Of a stretch of 64,000 bases of DNA, positions 24,496-35,638 are shown piece by piece (the stretch's first letter is position 1; each line of letters begins with the position of its first letter). The stretch lies in NCBI RefSeq assembly GCF_002797575.1, contig NZ_PGTX01000002.1, positions 331,313-395,312 on the forward strand, read 5' to 3'. Made by a program: the position numbers and the translations under genes. This DNA comes from Polynucleobacter brandtiae. Lineage in GTDB: Bacteria; Pseudomonadota; Gammaproteobacteria; Burkholderiales; Burkholderiaceae. The notes below the pieces were generated by a model. That model saw nothing but the letters and a program-made list of their open reading frames with translations. It had not been told where the DNA came from and ran no database searches.

Positions 24496-25032
24496 TTATG
24501 CGCCAAGACTTATTTGCATTTGAGCTAATTGTGCTTTTACAGAACTATCCATTACCTCATCGCCAACTTGAATGCGAACACCACCAATCAAAGCTGGGTC
24601 AACTTGAATAGTTGGACGCAATTCTTTGCCCCCAAAGCGCTTCTTCAAACTTGACAACAAATCAATTAACGCAGATCCCTCTAAGGGAAAAGCGCTAGTA
24701 ATCATTACCTCTGCGGCGCCTTCGCTTTTATTTTTCATGCCTTCAAATTGACTCGCAATTTCGGGCATGGCTGATAAGCGATGGCTTTGAATTACTAAAC
24801 TCAAAAAGCTAGCAACCTGGCTGTCTAATTTCGTCTTCATCATGCCAGAAAGAAGCTTACCTAGATCAGTCGCAGAAACTTTTGGATTATTTGATAGGCC
24901 AGCAACTTCTGGTAGCGCAGCTAACTGGGCCAACTCATTTAGCTGGTCTATGAAGCTAGCAAAATCAGCAGGCTTAGCGCTTTGAAAAATCGCTTCAGCG
25001 TAGGGGCGTGCAATCGTTGCTAAATCGGCCAT
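24496..25032 (-). CDS. atpH: ATP synthase F1 subunit delta
   Basis: Delta (OSCP equivalent) joins F1 to the peripheral stalk. The 178-residue protein starts with the family pattern ATIARPYAEAIF and ends with DPALIGGVRIQVGDEVMDSSVKAQL. It directly follows atpF with a 1-base gap. Confidence 0.98.
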   Translation of the reverse strand: MADLATIARPYAEAIFQSAKPADFASFIDQLNELAQLAALPEVAGLSNNPKVSATDLGKLLSGMMKTKLDSQVASFLSLVIQSHRLSAMPEIASQFEGMKNKSEGAAEVMITSAFPLEGSALIDLLSSLKKRFGGKELRPTIQVDPALIGGVRIQVGDEVMDSSVKAQLAQMQISLGA

Positions 25033-25033
25033 A

Positions 25034-25504
25034 TCAGAGCTCTGTCTTCAGTTGATCAAGCAAAGCACCGTGTGTCTTTGCGTCCACTTCACGACGCAAA
25101 ATTTGCTCGGCGCCTTTAACGGCTAGAAATGCCACTTCGGCACGCAACACCTCACGGGCTTTAGTAGCCTGTTGATCAGCGTCTTGTTTAGCTTGAGAAA
25201 TAATACGAGCAGCTTCGGCTTGTGCATTCGCCCGAATTTCTTCTGCGGACATTTGTGCACGTTTTTCAGCTTCAGCAACGCGCTGCACACCTTCTTGGCG
25301 TGCCTTTGTTAATTCTTGTTCGGCTGCATTGTTAGCAGATGCAAGCGCTTCTTTACCACGCTCAGCAGCAGCCAAACCATCGGCAATTTTGGATGAACGC
25401 TCATCTAATGCCTTAACTAGCGGTGGCCACACAAAGCGTGCAACAACCCACCATAAGACAAAGAAAACGATCATTTGCGCGAATAGGGTCGCGTTCAGAT
25501 TCAC
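25034..25504 (-). CDS. atpF: ATP synthase Fo subunit b
   Basis: Subunit b is the peripheral-stalk dimer. An N-terminal membrane helix (about residues 5-27, [23 protein letters not shown]) is followed by a long charged Ala/Glu/Lys-rich coiled coil to the end. Length 156 is typical. Confidence 0.98.
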   Translation of the reverse strand: MNLNATLFAQMIVFFVLWWVVARFVWPPLVKALDERSSKIADGLAAAERGKEALASANNAAEQELTKARQEGVQRVAEAEKRAQMSAEEIRANAQAEAARIISQAKQDADQQATKAREVLRAEVAFLAVKGAEQILRREVDAKTHGALLDQLKTEL

Positions 25505-25567
25505 GATATTCCTTTCAGTATTGTAGTGAACGGTTGGACGACCAAATGGTCATCCACGCCAAAACAA

Positions 25568-25864
<297 letters not shown>

Positions 25865-25880
25865 TTAAAAATAAAAAATC

Positions 25881-26759
<879 letters not shown>

Positions 26760-26789
26760 TTAACTAGTCCTTTGGTTCAATCTTGTTTA

Positions 26790-27290
26790 TTACTTTTGGC
26801 GCCAAAACCACGCCAGCCACACACATTTGAGGGCAAGCACATAAGTCACCAACAGAGGGACCCACATAACACCCGGAATTAAGACCGCAACTCCCAAAAA
26901 CATCATTAGCGTAGCGACGATTTTAATAAATTCGCCGGAAACTAATGCTGCTAAAAATTTACCTGGATTTAACTGTTGCGTCTTTTTTGCCGCTTCAAGC
27001 CTCAATAAAAATAAAGCAGAAGGCAACGCGCTAGTTAAACCACCTAAAAAGGCCGACTGAGTATAAACGCTTATCCCTCTCGGCTCCCCAAAAAATGACC
27101 AAATCACCATGCTAAGCATGGTGAGCACTATCTGTGCAAGCAAAATTTTCCAAGGCGACAGGGAGGGATACTTTATGGCGTTGCTTTTTTGAAGCTCCGC
27201 CATCTCTGCCTTGCTTAAAACCCGATAAACCTCTTCTTCGGGCTTTTCCCAATCGTTTGCCTCAGAAAATTGATTTTTTTGAGGAATCAA
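26790..27290 (-). CDS. atpI: ATP synthase subunit I (AtpI)
   Basis: AtpI is a small membrane protein at the head of many atp operons, thought to aid c-ring assembly or ion supply. The 166-residue protein has a charged 60-residue N-terminus and four hydrophobic segments (about 48-70, 80-98, 107-127, 130-160). The start is a TTG with GGAG five bases upstream; a later in-frame ATG near residue 30 is the alternative. Confidence 0.85.
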   Translation of the reverse strand: MIPQKNQFSEANDWEKPEEEVYRVLSKAEMAELQKSNAIKYPSLSPWKILLAQIVLTMLSMVIWSFFGEPRGISVYTQSAFLGGLTSALPSALFLLRLEAAKKTQQLNPGKFLAALVSGEFIKIVATLMMFLGVAVLIPGVMWVPLLVTYVLALKCVWLAWFWRQK

Positions 27291-27302
27291 TTTAGCTCCG
27301 TG

Positions 27303-27331
27303 AGTTTAAGGTGCGCCCTGCAATTGGTCAA
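27303..27331 (-). promoter_or_regulatory. Candidate promoter of the atp operon
   Basis: Minus strand: -35 TTGACC (27326-27331), 17-base spacer, -10 TAAACT (27303-27308), in the short gap between parB and atpI. The implied transcript start would fall only a few bases from the TTG start of atpI. Confidence 0.45.
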
Positions 27332-27357
27332 TTGTTTTAAGGTCATTTGAGGGGCAT

Positions 27358-28248
27358 TTACGCTTGAATACCTAGCTTTTTTAGCAAAGAGTCCAGCTCA
27401 TCAAATTGGCTAAAGCGAATTCTGAGCTCACCCCCTTGGCCCTTAAACTTAAAATCCACACTCAAACCGATTAAATCGGCAATCTCTTGCGTCAAACTAC
27501 GCATATCAGGGTCGCTGCTGGGTGTACTGCTATCGCCTGACTTTATTTTTGTCTTTTTATCACCAATTTGACCCCCTGCTAAAGCCAAGGCTGTAGACAT
27601 TCTTTCGGCCTCACGAACTGATAAGCCTTGGGCAGCAATTCTTTGCGCCAAAGCAACTTGGCTGGCTCCAGGCAAGGGAAGCAATGCGCGTGCGTGCCCC
27701 ATGTCAATAGCGCCCGCCAAAAGCATTGCCTGAACCGGCTTTGCTAACTGACTTAAGCGTAATAAGTTTGTAATGGCACTGCGAGACTTTCCAACTGCTT
27801 TGGCGGCCTGCTCATGGGTAAACCCAAACTCTTCAATTAGGCGCGCCAATCCTTGAGATTCTTCCAGCGGATTTAAATCCTCTCGCTGCATATTTTCGAC
27901 CAAAGCCATTGCAGCAGCAGCTTGATCGTCTGCACCGGAAACCAGCACAGGAACCTCTTTTAATCCAGCTAAAGTTGCAGCCCGAAAGCGTCGCTCGCCC
28001 GCAATAATTTCATATTTCCCTGGAGAAACCAAACGAACCAACAGCGGCTGCATTACACCTCGCTCACGAATACTTTCCGCCAGCTCCTGAAGGGCGCTCA
28101 ATTCCATTTTTTGACGTGGTTGATATTTTCCGGCTTGTAATGCCGTTAATGGCAGACAATTAATTTGAGCAACAGCGTCTTTAGGCGCCTTGTTACCTAA
28201 TAATGCATCGAGCCCGCGACCCAAACCTTTTTTCTTAATTGCAACCAT
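27358..28248 (-). CDS. parB: Chromosome partitioning protein ParB
   Basis: ParB is a CTP-dependent DNA clamp that loads at parS and spreads. The N-terminus [11 protein letters not shown] (8-18) is the usual ParA-interacting stretch; the CTP-binding motif GERRFRAA is near residue 79, and a helix-turn-helix ([23 protein letters not shown]) near 137. The 296-residue length is normal. parS sites are visible at 30199 and 31672, about 2 and 3.5 kb upstream in the same cluster. Confidence 0.98.
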   Translation of the reverse strand: MVAIKKKGLGRGLDALLGNKAPKDAVAQINCLPLTALQAGKYQPRQKMELSALQELAESIRERGVMQPLLVRLVSPGKYEIIAGERRFRAATLAGLKEVPVLVSGADDQAAAAMALVENMQREDLNPLEESQGLARLIEEFGFTHEQAAKAVGKSRSAITNLLRLSQLAKPVQAMLLAGAIDMGHARALLPLPGASQVALAQRIAAQGLSVREAERMSTALALAGGQIGDKKTKIKSGDSSTPSSDPDMRSLTQEIADLIGLSVDFKFKGQGGELRIRFSQFDELDSLLKKLGIQA

Positions 28249-28271
28249 AATATTTTTACCTGTCCCTGGCT

Positions 28272-29042
28272 TTACATTTGCTTAATACGTTCGATCATTT
28301 CAGCGCCAAAATCCAAATAGGATTTAGCGCCTCGTGATGCTTTATCGAAAACCACCCCAGGGAGCCCATAGGACGGGGCTTCTGCCAGGCGTACATTGCG
28401 AGGAATAATAGTTTTAAATACCTTATCGCCAAAGTGCTCCAGCAGTTGATCTGATACCTGTTGCTGCAATGTCATCCGAGAATCAAACATCACGCGCAAA
28501 AGACCAATGATGACTAAATCAGGATTGAGGTTGGCATGTACCTGTTTAATCGTGTTTACTAAGTCCGACAAACCTTCAAGCGCAAAGTACTCGCACTGCA
28601 TTGGCACAATCACACCATTGGCCGCACATAATCCATTTAGCGTTAACAAAGAAAGAGCGGGCGGGCAATCAATCAAAATAAAATCATAATCATTGGCCAC
28701 TTCAGAGAGCGCTGCTTTCAAACAACCTTCGCGGTCATCAAAATCTACTAACTCTATTTCAGCGCCCGCTAAATCACGATTTGCTGGCAAAACATCATAG
28801 CCCGCACTTTCACATCGCAGCGCGCTTGCCTTGACTGAAGAGAGCCCGATTAGCACCTGATAAACCGTGTTTTTTAAATCTGCTTTTTCAATGCCTGAGC
28901 CCATCGTTGCATTGCCTTGTGGATCCAAGTCCACCAATAGAACGCGCTGCTGATGGCCCGCTAATCCAGCGGCCAAGTTAACAGCGGTGGTCGTTTTACC
29001 GACCCCCCCTTTTTGGTTTGCAATACAGAATATTTTCGCCAT
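28272..29042 (-). CDS. parA: Chromosome partitioning ATPase ParA (Soj type)
   Basis: ParA is a Walker-type ATPase that binds DNA non-specifically and moves ParB-parS complexes. The deviant Walker [10 protein letters not shown] is at 10-18 and the Walker B-like [10 protein letters not shown] near 115. The 256 residues lack an N-terminal helix-turn-helix, as in chromosomal ParA proteins. It sits 6 bases after rsmG and 23 before parB. Confidence 0.98.
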   Translation of the reverse strand: MAKIFCIANQKGGVGKTTTAVNLAAGLAGHQQRVLLVDLDPQGNATMGSGIEKADLKNTVYQVLIGLSSVKASALRCESAGYDVLPANRDLAGAEIELVDFDDREGCLKAALSEVANDYDFILIDCPPALSLLTLNGLCAANGVIVPMQCEYFALEGLSDLVNTIKQVHANLNPDLVIIGLLRVMFDSRMTLQQQVSDQLLEHFGDKVFKTIIPRNVRLAEAPSYGLPGVVFDKASRGAKSYLDFGAEMIERIKQM

Positions 29043-29048
29043 TTTTTC

Positions 29049-29714
29049 TTAAAGAGTGGAAGGGGTTATTGCAGGGGACAACACCAGTAGGCGTCGTTCC
29101 ACCGCTAAAAGCGGAATATGTAAAGCCTCATCAGCCAACAATGTCCAGTTACTCATGGAAACCTCCAGCAACTCTTCGTCCGCACGCTTTGCTTTCATAG
29201 CAAACACCAAGCCGCCAGGCTTCAATAAAGGCAAAGATAAGTCTAAAAAATGATTGAGATTGGTAAATGCCCTAGAAATAACAGCATCAAATTGTCTGGG
29301 TCTAGATTGCGCTACCGCCTCAACGCGCTCACTCAGCACCTCGATATTTTTTAGGGCCAACCTTCCTCGAACATGTTGCAAAAAAGCGGTTTTCTTGCGA
29401 ACTGCTTCAATCAGCGTTAAATGCCAAGTTGGCTGCACAATGGCTATTGGAATTGCAGGCAAACCTCCGCCCGAGCCAAGATCAGCGATTTTGGGGTTTG
29501 CGGCCGTCAAAAACTGACGCATGACTGGTAAAACTGTAATAGAATCAATGAGATGCAATCGAACTGACTCTTCAGCCCCCTCAATTGCCGTTAAGTTATG
29601 TACCCGATTCCAGCGGCCCATTTCCTGCAAAAATAAGTCTAGATCCGCAATATTTGAGGAGCTTAAATCGAGCCCTATATTTTCAATGCCTAAAGCCATT
29701 AATTCGCTACTCAT
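29049..29714 (-). CDS. rsmG: 16S rRNA (guanine527-N7)-methyltransferase
   Basis: RsmG (GidB) methylates N7 of G527 in 16S rRNA. The 221-residue protein has the SAM-binding motif [13 protein letters not shown] and the VISRAFTNL segment of the family. The ATG at 29714 overlaps the 3' end of mnmG by 8 bases, implying translational coupling. An in-frame extension upstream lies wholly inside mnmG and is not part of the family, so I left it out. Confidence 0.97.
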   Translation of the reverse strand: MSSELMALGIENIGLDLSSSNIADLDLFLQEMGRWNRVHNLTAIEGAEESVRLHLIDSITVLPVMRQFLTAANPKIADLGSGGGLPAIPIAIVQPTWHLTLIEAVRKKTAFLQHVRGRLALKNIEVLSERVEAVAQSRPRQFDAVISRAFTNLNHFLDLSLPLLKPGGLVFAMKAKRADEELLEVSMSNWTLLADEALHIPLLAVERRLLVLSPAITPSTL

Positions 29715-31632
29715 GAATTTCCTCCTGAGCGCGCCCCAAGCCTTTTTTGAGATAGACCAGCAATAAGGAAAGGGCGGCAGGAGTGACCCCAGAAATTCTA
29801 CCGGCCTGACCCAAGGTTTCTGGCTTATGGAGATTAAGCTTTTGCTGAACCTCTTTGGATAGGCCGACAACCTCGGTATAGTCTAAAGACTCGGGCAAGG
29901 GAAAGGATTCGTTATAGGCTTGACGTGCAATTTCTGCCGTTTGTCGATCTATATATCCTTGATATTTAATCGATATTTCAACTTGATCACTAATTTGACT
30001 CGCTAAACCTAAATCGTCATCCAGGCTGCCCACAGACCACAAGCCGTTTTCTAACCCAGTAATCGCGTCGTAAGTGAGGCCTGGTCGACGTAAGATTTCA
30101 GCCAAACTGCACTCATGGGATAGGTCTTGACCTAAAAGCTGTGAGAGCGCCTTTGCTGCATGGTGTTTTGGGCCCACCCAAATGTCTTGCAGGCGCGATG
30201 TTTCACGTGAAACACCGTCCTGCTTTCTACAGAAGGTTCTCCAGCGGTGCTCATCAACCAAGCCAAAATCATGCCCTGTGGTTGTTAGACGCAAATCGGC
30301 ATTATCTTCCCGCAAGCTTAGCCGGTATTCAGCGCGGCTAGTAAACATGCGATAGGGCTCTTGGACCCCCATAGTAATCAGATCATCAACTAAAACACCA
30401 ATATAAGACTCACTTCGCTTAGGCACCCAAGGCTCTTTACCTTGAGCCGCCAAGCCCGCGTTAATGCCGGCAAGCATACCCTGAGCAGCCGCCTCTTCAT
30501 AGCCTGTTGTACCGTTAATCTGGCCAGCAAAATAAAGTCCGCCAATAGCCCTAGTCTCCAGACTATGGCGCAAGTGACGGGGATCAAAAAAATCATACTC
30601 AATGGCATAACCAGGTCGCACAATTACGGCGGCCTCCAACCCTCGAATACTGCGCACCAAATCCCACTGAACATCGAAGGGAAGGCTCGTAGAGATACCA
30701 TTGGGATAAAACTCATTAGTTGTAAGGCCCTCAGGCTCCAGAAATATTTGATGGCTGTTTCTAGAGGCGAAGCGGTGGATTTTATCTTCGATAGAAGGGC
30801 AGTAACGGGGCCCAACCCCCTCAATCACGCCGGTATACATTGGAGATCGGTCTAGGCCACCACGAATGATGTCATGCGTTTGTTCATTTGTATGAGAAAT
30901 CCAACAAGGAACCTGCTTAGGGTGCTGCTCGGGACGACCCAGGTAGGAAAACACTGGCACGGGATCTAAGTCGCCAGGTTGCTCCAGCATGACAGAAAAA
31001 TCAATGGTCCGGCCATCAATTCGGGGTGGGGTGCCTGTTTTTAATCTTCCCTGCGGAAGCTTTAACTCTTTTAGACGATCAGATAAAGAAACGGCCGCGG
31101 GATCGCCCGCCCTTCCCCCAGCATAGTTATTTAGTCCTACGTGGATTTTTCCATTCAGAAATGTCCCGGCAGTAAGTACCACCTTCTTGGCGGTGAACTC
31201 CAAACCCATCTGAGTAATAACACCCTGAACCTCATAGCCCTTAACGACCAAATCATCAACAGCAGCCTGAAAAAGGGTGAGATTTTCCTGGTTCTCAAGG
31301 CGATGCCGAATAGCTGCCTTATACAGAACACGATCAGCCTGAGCACGAGTTGCGCGTACCGCAGGCCCCTTACTTGAATTTAAAATTCGAAATTGAATTC
31401 CAGCTTCATCTGTTGCTGCAGCCATGGCACCACCCATCGCATCAATCTCTTTAACTAGGTGACCTTTGCCAATACCTCCAATGGAGGGGTTACAGCTCAT
31501 AGCACCCAAACTTTCAATACTATGGGTAATCAATAAGGTATCGCAGCCCATGCGCGCAGAAGCAAGTGCGGCCTCAGTCCCAGCGTGACCGCCACCAACC
31601 ACAATGACATCGAAATTTTTTAAATAGCGCAT
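29707..31632 (-). CDS. mnmG: tRNA U34 carboxymethylaminomethylation enzyme MnmG
   Basis: MnmG (GidA) is the FAD and NADH-using partner of MnmE; together they install cmnm5 at U34 of several tRNAs. The dinucleotide motif [10 protein letters not shown] is at about 12-21; signatures [12 protein letters not shown] (about 275) and [16 protein letters not shown] (about 370) are present. Length 641 is typical. The gene contains a perfect parS sequence at 30199-30214. mnmE lies 14 kb away in the same window. Confidence 0.98.
   Translation of the reverse strand: MRYLKNFDVIVVGGGHAGTEAALASARMGCDTLLITHSIESLGAMSCNPSIGGIGKGHLVKEIDAMGGAMAAATDEAGIQFRILNSSKGPAVRATRAQADRVLYKAAIRHRLENQENLTLFQAAVDDLVVKGYEVQGVITQMGLEFTAKKVVLTAGTFLNGKIHVGLNNYAGGRAGDPAAVSLSDRLKELKLPQGRLKTGTPPRIDGRTIDFSVMLEQPGDLDPVPVFSYLGRPEQHPKQVPCWISHTNEQTHDIIRGGLDRSPMYTGVIEGVGPRYCPSIEDKIHRFASRNSHQIFLEPEGLTTNEFYPNGISTSLPFDVQWDLVRSIRGLEAAVIVRPGYAIEYDFFDPRHLRHSLETRAIGGLYFAGQINGTTGYEEAAAQGMLAGINAGLAAQGKEPWVPKRSESYIGVLVDDLITMGVQEPYRMFTSRAEYRLSLREDNADLRLTTTGHDFGLVDEHRWRTFCRKQDGVSRETSRLQDIWVGPKHHAAKALSQLLGQDLSHECSLAEILRRPGLTYDAITGLENGLWSVGSLDDDLGLASQISDQVEISIKYQGYIDRQTAEIARQAYNESFPLPESLDYTEVVGLSKEVQQKLNLHKPETLGQAGRISGVTPAALSLLLVYLKKGLGRAQEEIHE
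30199..30214. promoter_or_regulatory. parS site, perfect 16-base palindrome
   Basis: TGTTTCACGTGAAACA, identical to the bacterial parS consensus, lies inside the mnmG coding sequence about 2 kb from parB. Confidence 0.95.
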
Positions 31633-31655
31633 GAATTGCCTTAGATAGGGCGATG

Positions 31656-31684
31656 ATCATAGCATTTTGTGGGTTTCACGTGAA
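31656..31684 (-). promoter_or_regulatory. Candidate promoter of mnmG-rsmG-parAB
   Basis: Minus strand: -35 TTCACG (4 of 6) at 31679-31684, 17-base spacer, -10 TATGAT at 31656-31661 with TGC just upstream (extended -10). The -35 lies inside the parS-like site at 31672-31687. Confidence 0.5.
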
Positions 31685-31687
31685 ACA
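31672..31687. promoter_or_regulatory. parS site, 15 of 16 bases
   Basis: GGTTTCACGTGAAACA differs from the parS palindrome only in its first base. It lies in the 184-base gap upstream of mnmG and overlaps the candidate -35 of its promoter. Confidence 0.9.
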
Positions 31688-31816
31688 ATTGACTACTTTA
31701 ATGTCAATATTGTGGTGATAAATAACGCAAGTTATTGATTTAATTAAATATTTATAATTATTGAAATTAATACCGTAAATCCACCCCAAAACAAAAACGG
31801 CCTAGAAAGGGTAGGG

Positions 31817-32746
31817 CTAGCTTTTGCTTTTGAAGAAATGCGCAATCTCACCAACGACACCACGTCGAAACGCCAAAACACAGACAACAAAGATAAAGCC
31901 AGTAGCAATAGTGCTCCAAGAGCCTATGTTGGCTAGATAATTTTGCAACCCAACAACAATGCTGGCGCCCAATACTGGGCCAAGAATAGTTCCCACGCCA
32001 CCCAAAAGCGTCATTAGTACTACTTCGCCCGACATATGCCAATGGACATCTGTCAGTGTCGCCAACTGAAAAACTAGGGTCTTCAACGATCCAGCCAGAC
32101 CAGCAAGCGCGGCAGAAAGCACAAACGAAATCAACTTAAAACGATCAACGTTGTAGCCAAGAGAAATAGCGCGCGGCTCATTCTCTCGAATAGCCTTAAG
32201 CACCTGCCCAAAAGGTGAATGCACCGTGCGCAAGATCAAAGCAAAGCCGCCCAAGAAAACGGCCAATACAAAGTAATACATCGTGACATCATTTTTAAGA
32301 TCAATAAAACCAAACAGCATGCCGCGGGGTACACCCTGAATACCGTCTTCACCACCAGTAAAGGGAAGTTGTACTGCTAAAAAATATACCATTTGAGAAA
32401 GGGCCAAAGTCACCATCGCAAAATAAATACCTTGGCGACGAATAGCTAGCGAACCAATTAAAAAGCCCAACACTGCAGAACTCAGAACGCCTAAGAGAAT
32501 GGCAAGCTCAGGGGATAGGCCAATCTCTTTACATAAATAGGCGGTAATGTAAGCAGAAGTTCCAAAGAAGGCTGCATGCCCAAAAGAAAGAAGCCCTGTA
32601 AAGCCCAATAGCAAATTAAACGCGCAAGCAAAAAGGGCGAAGCACAACACCTTCATCGCAAATACTAAATAAATAAATTCTTGAAAGGGGAAAATCAAAG
32701 ACAACAAAACCAAAACAGCATAGACCCACTTAACATTTAAACTCAT
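31817..32746 (-). CDS. livM: Branched-chain amino acid-type ABC transporter permease (LivM)
   Basis: Inner-membrane permease of the LivM family, 309 residues with about eight to nine hydrophobic segments. Conserved stretches include LLLGFTGLLSFGHAAFFG (about 45-62) and SPFGQVLKAIRENEPRAISLGYN (about 180-202), the cytoplasmic coupling loop that contacts the ATPases. The ATG at 32746 follows the livH stop by 1 base; an in-frame TTG upstream would overlap livH. Confidence 0.95.
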   Translation of the reverse strand: MSLNVKWVYAVLVLLSLIFPFQEFIYLVFAMKVLCFALFACAFNLLLGFTGLLSFGHAAFFGTSAYITAYLCKEIGLSPELAILLGVLSSAVLGFLIGSLAIRRQGIYFAMVTLALSQMVYFLAVQLPFTGGEDGIQGVPRGMLFGFIDLKNDVTMYYFVLAVFLGGFALILRTVHSPFGQVLKAIRENEPRAISLGYNVDRFKLISFVLSAALAGLAGSLKTLVFQLATLTDVHWHMSGEVVLMTLLGGVGTILGPVLGASIVVGLQNYLANIGSWSTIATGFIFVVCVLAFRRGVVGEIAHFFKSKS

Positions 32747-32747
32747 T

Positions 32748-33668
32748 TTATTTTTCCCGCCCAAAAAGACCGGCAGGGCGAATTAATAAAACAATCGCCA
32801 TGATCACAAAAATAATAACGCCGGATGCTTGAGGATAAAAGACTTTAGTGAGCCCCTCTATTAGACCCAAAGCGAGACCCGTCAAGATCGAGCCCATGAT
32901 GGAGCCCATACCACCAATAACAACGACAGCAAAAACAACAATAATTAAATTAGAACCCATTAATGGGTTTACTTGAAAAATAGGGGCGGCCAGAACACCA
33001 GCAAAACCTGCAAGGCCAACACCGTATGCATAAGCCAACGAAATCATTAGTGGCACATTAATACCAAAAGCTTGAAGTAGTTTTGGGTTTTCTGTACCTG
33101 CACGAAGATAGGCACCCAGCTTTGTTCTCTCAATAACATACCAAGAAGAAAAGCAAACTGTTAAAGACGCGACTACTACCCAGAGGCGATATTTGGGCAA
33201 GATAATGCCGATGGCTTCTAGTGGGATTGCCCCTTGCAAAATTTCTGGTGCGGAATAACTCTCACCCGAAATACCATACCAGTGCCGGAACATTCCCTCA
33301 ATGATGAGCGCCAAACCAAAAGTGAGCAGCAGCCCATATAAATGGTCTAAATGATAAAGGCGTCGCAACATGGTGCGCTCTAGAATTAAACCAAACCCCG
33401 CCATCACCAAAGGAACAAGAATTAGAGCAAACCAATAATTAATTGAAAAATCAGGGAAGCCAAACCATTGCCCAACTTGAGTTAACCCAATCCAAGCAAT
33501 AAAAGCACCCATAGTGTACTGAGCACCATGAGAAAAATTAATGATGTTGAGAAGGCCAAAAATAATAGCTAAGCCCAAACTTAGGATCGCATAGAACGAT
33601 CCATTGATAAGCCCCACCAAGAGCTGAGCAGCCAGCCCTTGGGGGGTAATTCCTAAAATTTCAAACAT
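32748..33668 (-). CDS. livH: Branched-chain amino acid-type ABC transporter permease (LivH)
   Basis: LivH-family permease of 306 residues, pairing with LivM. Typical are QLLVGLINGSFYAILSLGLAIIFGLLNIINFSHGA near the N-terminus and the coupling loop RTKLGAYLRAGTENPKLLQAFGIN (about 190-213). It follows the binding-protein gene by 16 bases. Confidence 0.95.
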   Translation of the reverse strand: MFEILGITPQGLAAQLLVGLINGSFYAILSLGLAIIFGLLNIINFSHGAQYTMGAFIAWIGLTQVGQWFGFPDFSINYWFALILVPLVMAGFGLILERTMLRRLYHLDHLYGLLLTFGLALIIEGMFRHWYGISGESYSAPEILQGAIPLEAIGIILPKYRLWVVVASLTVCFSSWYVIERTKLGAYLRAGTENPKLLQAFGINVPLMISLAYAYGVGLAGFAGVLAAPIFQVNPLMGSNLIIVVFAVVVIGGMGSIMGSILTGLALGLIEGLTKVFYPQASGVIIFVIMAIVLLIRPAGLFGREK

Positions 33669-33684
33669 ATGAGTTAAGACTCAA

Positions 33685-34911
33685 TTACTTATTAGTAACT
33701 AATTTACATTTTGATAATGCAAGGGGCTGTGTTGCTTCGGCGGCAGGAATCACTGCGCGCACATTGTAATAATCCCAAGGGCTTTTTGATTCAGATGGTT
33801 TTTTCACTTCCAACAGATACATATCATGCTCGAACTTTCCATCAGCACGAATCTTGCCTTTGAACAAACCATCATCAATATTTGTAGACTTCAACACTTT
33901 CATAACCGCTTGGGTGTCGTCAGTGCCAGCTTTTTGAACCGCATTTAAATAAGCAAGGACTGATGAATAAACGCCGGCCTGAACCATGGTTGGCATACGC
34001 TTATGTTGCAAAATAAAGCGCTTAGAAAACTCACGTGTCTTATCGTCTTTATCCCAGTAGAAACCCTCTGTCAAATACATTCCTTGCGCAGCATTCAAAC
34101 CCAAAGAATGCACATCAGAAATAAACATGAGCAAAGGAACAACCGTTTGCTTTTTATTAACGCCAAATTCGGAGGCTTGCTTAACGGTGTTAATCGTATC
34201 AGCACCAGCATTGGCTAAAGCAACCACATCAGCGCCACTAGCTTGCGCCTTTAATAGATATGAAGAAAAGTCGCTATTGGGAAATGGGTGTTTACTGGTG
34301 CCCAAAACCTTACCGCCATTTGAAGTAACCACGGCAGTAGCGTCTTTTTCAAGCGCAGCCCCAAATGCATAGTCTGCCGTAATGAAATACCAATTCTTTT
34401 TTCCCTGCTTAACTACGGCCTTGCCGGTGCCATTTGATAACGCGTAAGTATCATATGCCCAATGAACATTATTTGGAGTGCACTTTTCATTGGTAATGGT
34501 TACTGAGCCAGCGCCCGAGACTAGGGTAATTTTATTTTTTTGTTCAGCCACTTCCATAACCGCTAGGGCAACGTTGGTGGATACCAATTCAACAATGACA
34601 TCTACACCATCTTTGTCGTACCACTCTCGCGCTTTATTGGCGGCAATATCAGCTTTATTTTGATGGTCGGCACTGACCAACTCTATCTTTTTGCCAATTA
34701 CTGTGCCATCTTTTGAAAAGTCAGCAATCGCCATTTTTGCTGCGATAACGGCGCCAGGACCCGCCAAATCTGAGTATATTGAGGATAAATCCGTCAGCAC
34801 TCCAATTTTGACAACATCGCCACTTACTTTAGAGGCGCCTTGAGCGAACGCTGGATTGGTGCCGAACAAGGCGCCCGCAACCAGACATGCGGTTATTTGC
34901 TTTAACTTCAT
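33685..34911 (-). CDS. ABC transporter substrate-binding protein (type 1 periplasmic fold, LivJ/K-like)
   Basis: Periplasmic binding protein with an N-terminal signal peptide cleaved around AFA-QG (residue 25) and a type 1 periplasmic-binding fold starting VKIGVLTDLSSIYSDLAGPG. The ligand may be a branched-chain amino acid, an amide or a small acid; the family is too broad to say. The start is set at the second ATG, because GGAG then sits six bases upstream; the first ATG (34917) overlaps that site. It lies between the ATPase pair and the permease pair. Confidence 0.92.
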   Translation of the reverse strand: MKLKQITACLVAGALFGTNPAFAQGASKVSGDVVKIGVLTDLSSIYSDLAGPGAVIAAKMAIADFSKDGTVIGKKIELVSADHQNKADIAANKAREWYDKDGVDVIVELVSTNVALAVMEVAEQKNKITLVSGAGSVTITNEKCTPNNVHWAYDTYALSNGTGKAVVKQGKKNWYFITADYAFGAALEKDATAVVTSNGGKVLGTSKHPFPNSDFSSYLLKAQASGADVVALANAGADTINTVKQASEFGVNKKQTVVPLLMFISDVHSLGLNAAQGMYLTEGFYWDKDDKTREFSKRFILQHKRMPTMVQAGVYSSVLAYLNAVQKAGTDDTQAVMKVLKSTNIDDGLFKGKIRADGKFEHDMYLLEVKKPSESKSPWDYYNVRAVIPAAEATQPLALSKCKLVTNK

Positions 34912-34933
34912 TCCCATCTCCTATAGAAAATCA

Positions 34934-35638
34934 CTAAATACCAAGATACTCGTTTAACAGGGCGGCTTTTTCTGCCAACTCTCTTTGCTCAACCACCTCA
35001 ACCACTCTACCGTGCTCTACAACATAATGCCGATCCGCCAAAGGTGCCGCGAACCTAAAATTCTGCTCCACCAAAATAATAGTGAACCCTTTGCTCCTTA
35101 GGCTGCTTACCACTTCAGCCAATTTCTCAACGATAACCGGGGCAAGACCTTCTGTAATTTCATCCAATAGTAGTAATTTGGCGCCAGTCCTTAAAATCCG
35201 GGCCATTGCCAACATTTGCTGCTCCCCACCAGACAGTCGGGTGCCAGGGCTATTGCGCCGATCATATAAGTTAGGAAACATCTCGTAGATTTCATCCAAA
35301 CCCATACCGCCCGCGGCTATCTCAGGCAATAGAAGTAGGTTTTCTTCTGCGCTTAGGCTGGCAAAAATACCTCTCTCTTCGGGGCAATAACCAATGCCTA
35401 ATCGTGCAACCCTATATGTTGGCATAGCAATGGTCTCTTCACCATAGATGCGGATGGAGCCTTTTCTCTTGCTGGTTAAACCCAAGATAGTTTTAAGAAT
35501 TGTGCTTCTGCCGGCGCCATTGCGGCCCAATAATGTGACTACCTCCCCATTATTTACAGAGAAATCTACCCCATGCAAAATGTGGGACTCTCCATACCAA
35601 GACTCTAGGCCCTCAACCTTAAGCGCAACCGAACTCAC
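34934..35638 (-). CDS. livF: ABC transporter ATP-binding protein (LivF type) with Arg in Walker A
   Basis: One of two ATPases of the transporter, 234 residues. The signature LSGGEQQMLAMARIL, Walker B LLLLDEITEGLAP and H-loop region are intact. The Walker A reads GRNGAGRST: the usual Lys is Arg (codon AGA). The other ATPase, LivG, has a normal GPNGAGKT. The GTG start overlaps the livG stop codon (GTGA), so the two are translationally coupled. Confidence 0.93.
   Translation of the reverse strand: MSSVALKVEGLESWYGESHILHGVDFSVNNGEVVTLLGRNGAGRSTILKTILGLTSKRKGSIRIYGEETIAMPTYRVARLGIGYCPEERGIFASLSAEENLLLLPEIAAGGMGLDEIYEMFPNLYDRRNSPGTRLSGGEQQMLAMARILRTGAKLLLLDEITEGLAPVIVEKLAEVVSSLRSKGFTIILVEQNFRFAAPLADRHYVVEHGRVVEVVEQRELAEKAALLNEYLGI

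Noticed and set aside
24084..24611. 175-codon open frame on the plus strand
   Set aside because: It is antisense to atpA and atpH, with no family resemblance.
29715..29870. N-terminal extension of rsmG
   Set aside because: The 52 added residues lie wholly within mnmG and have no counterpart in RsmG proteins.
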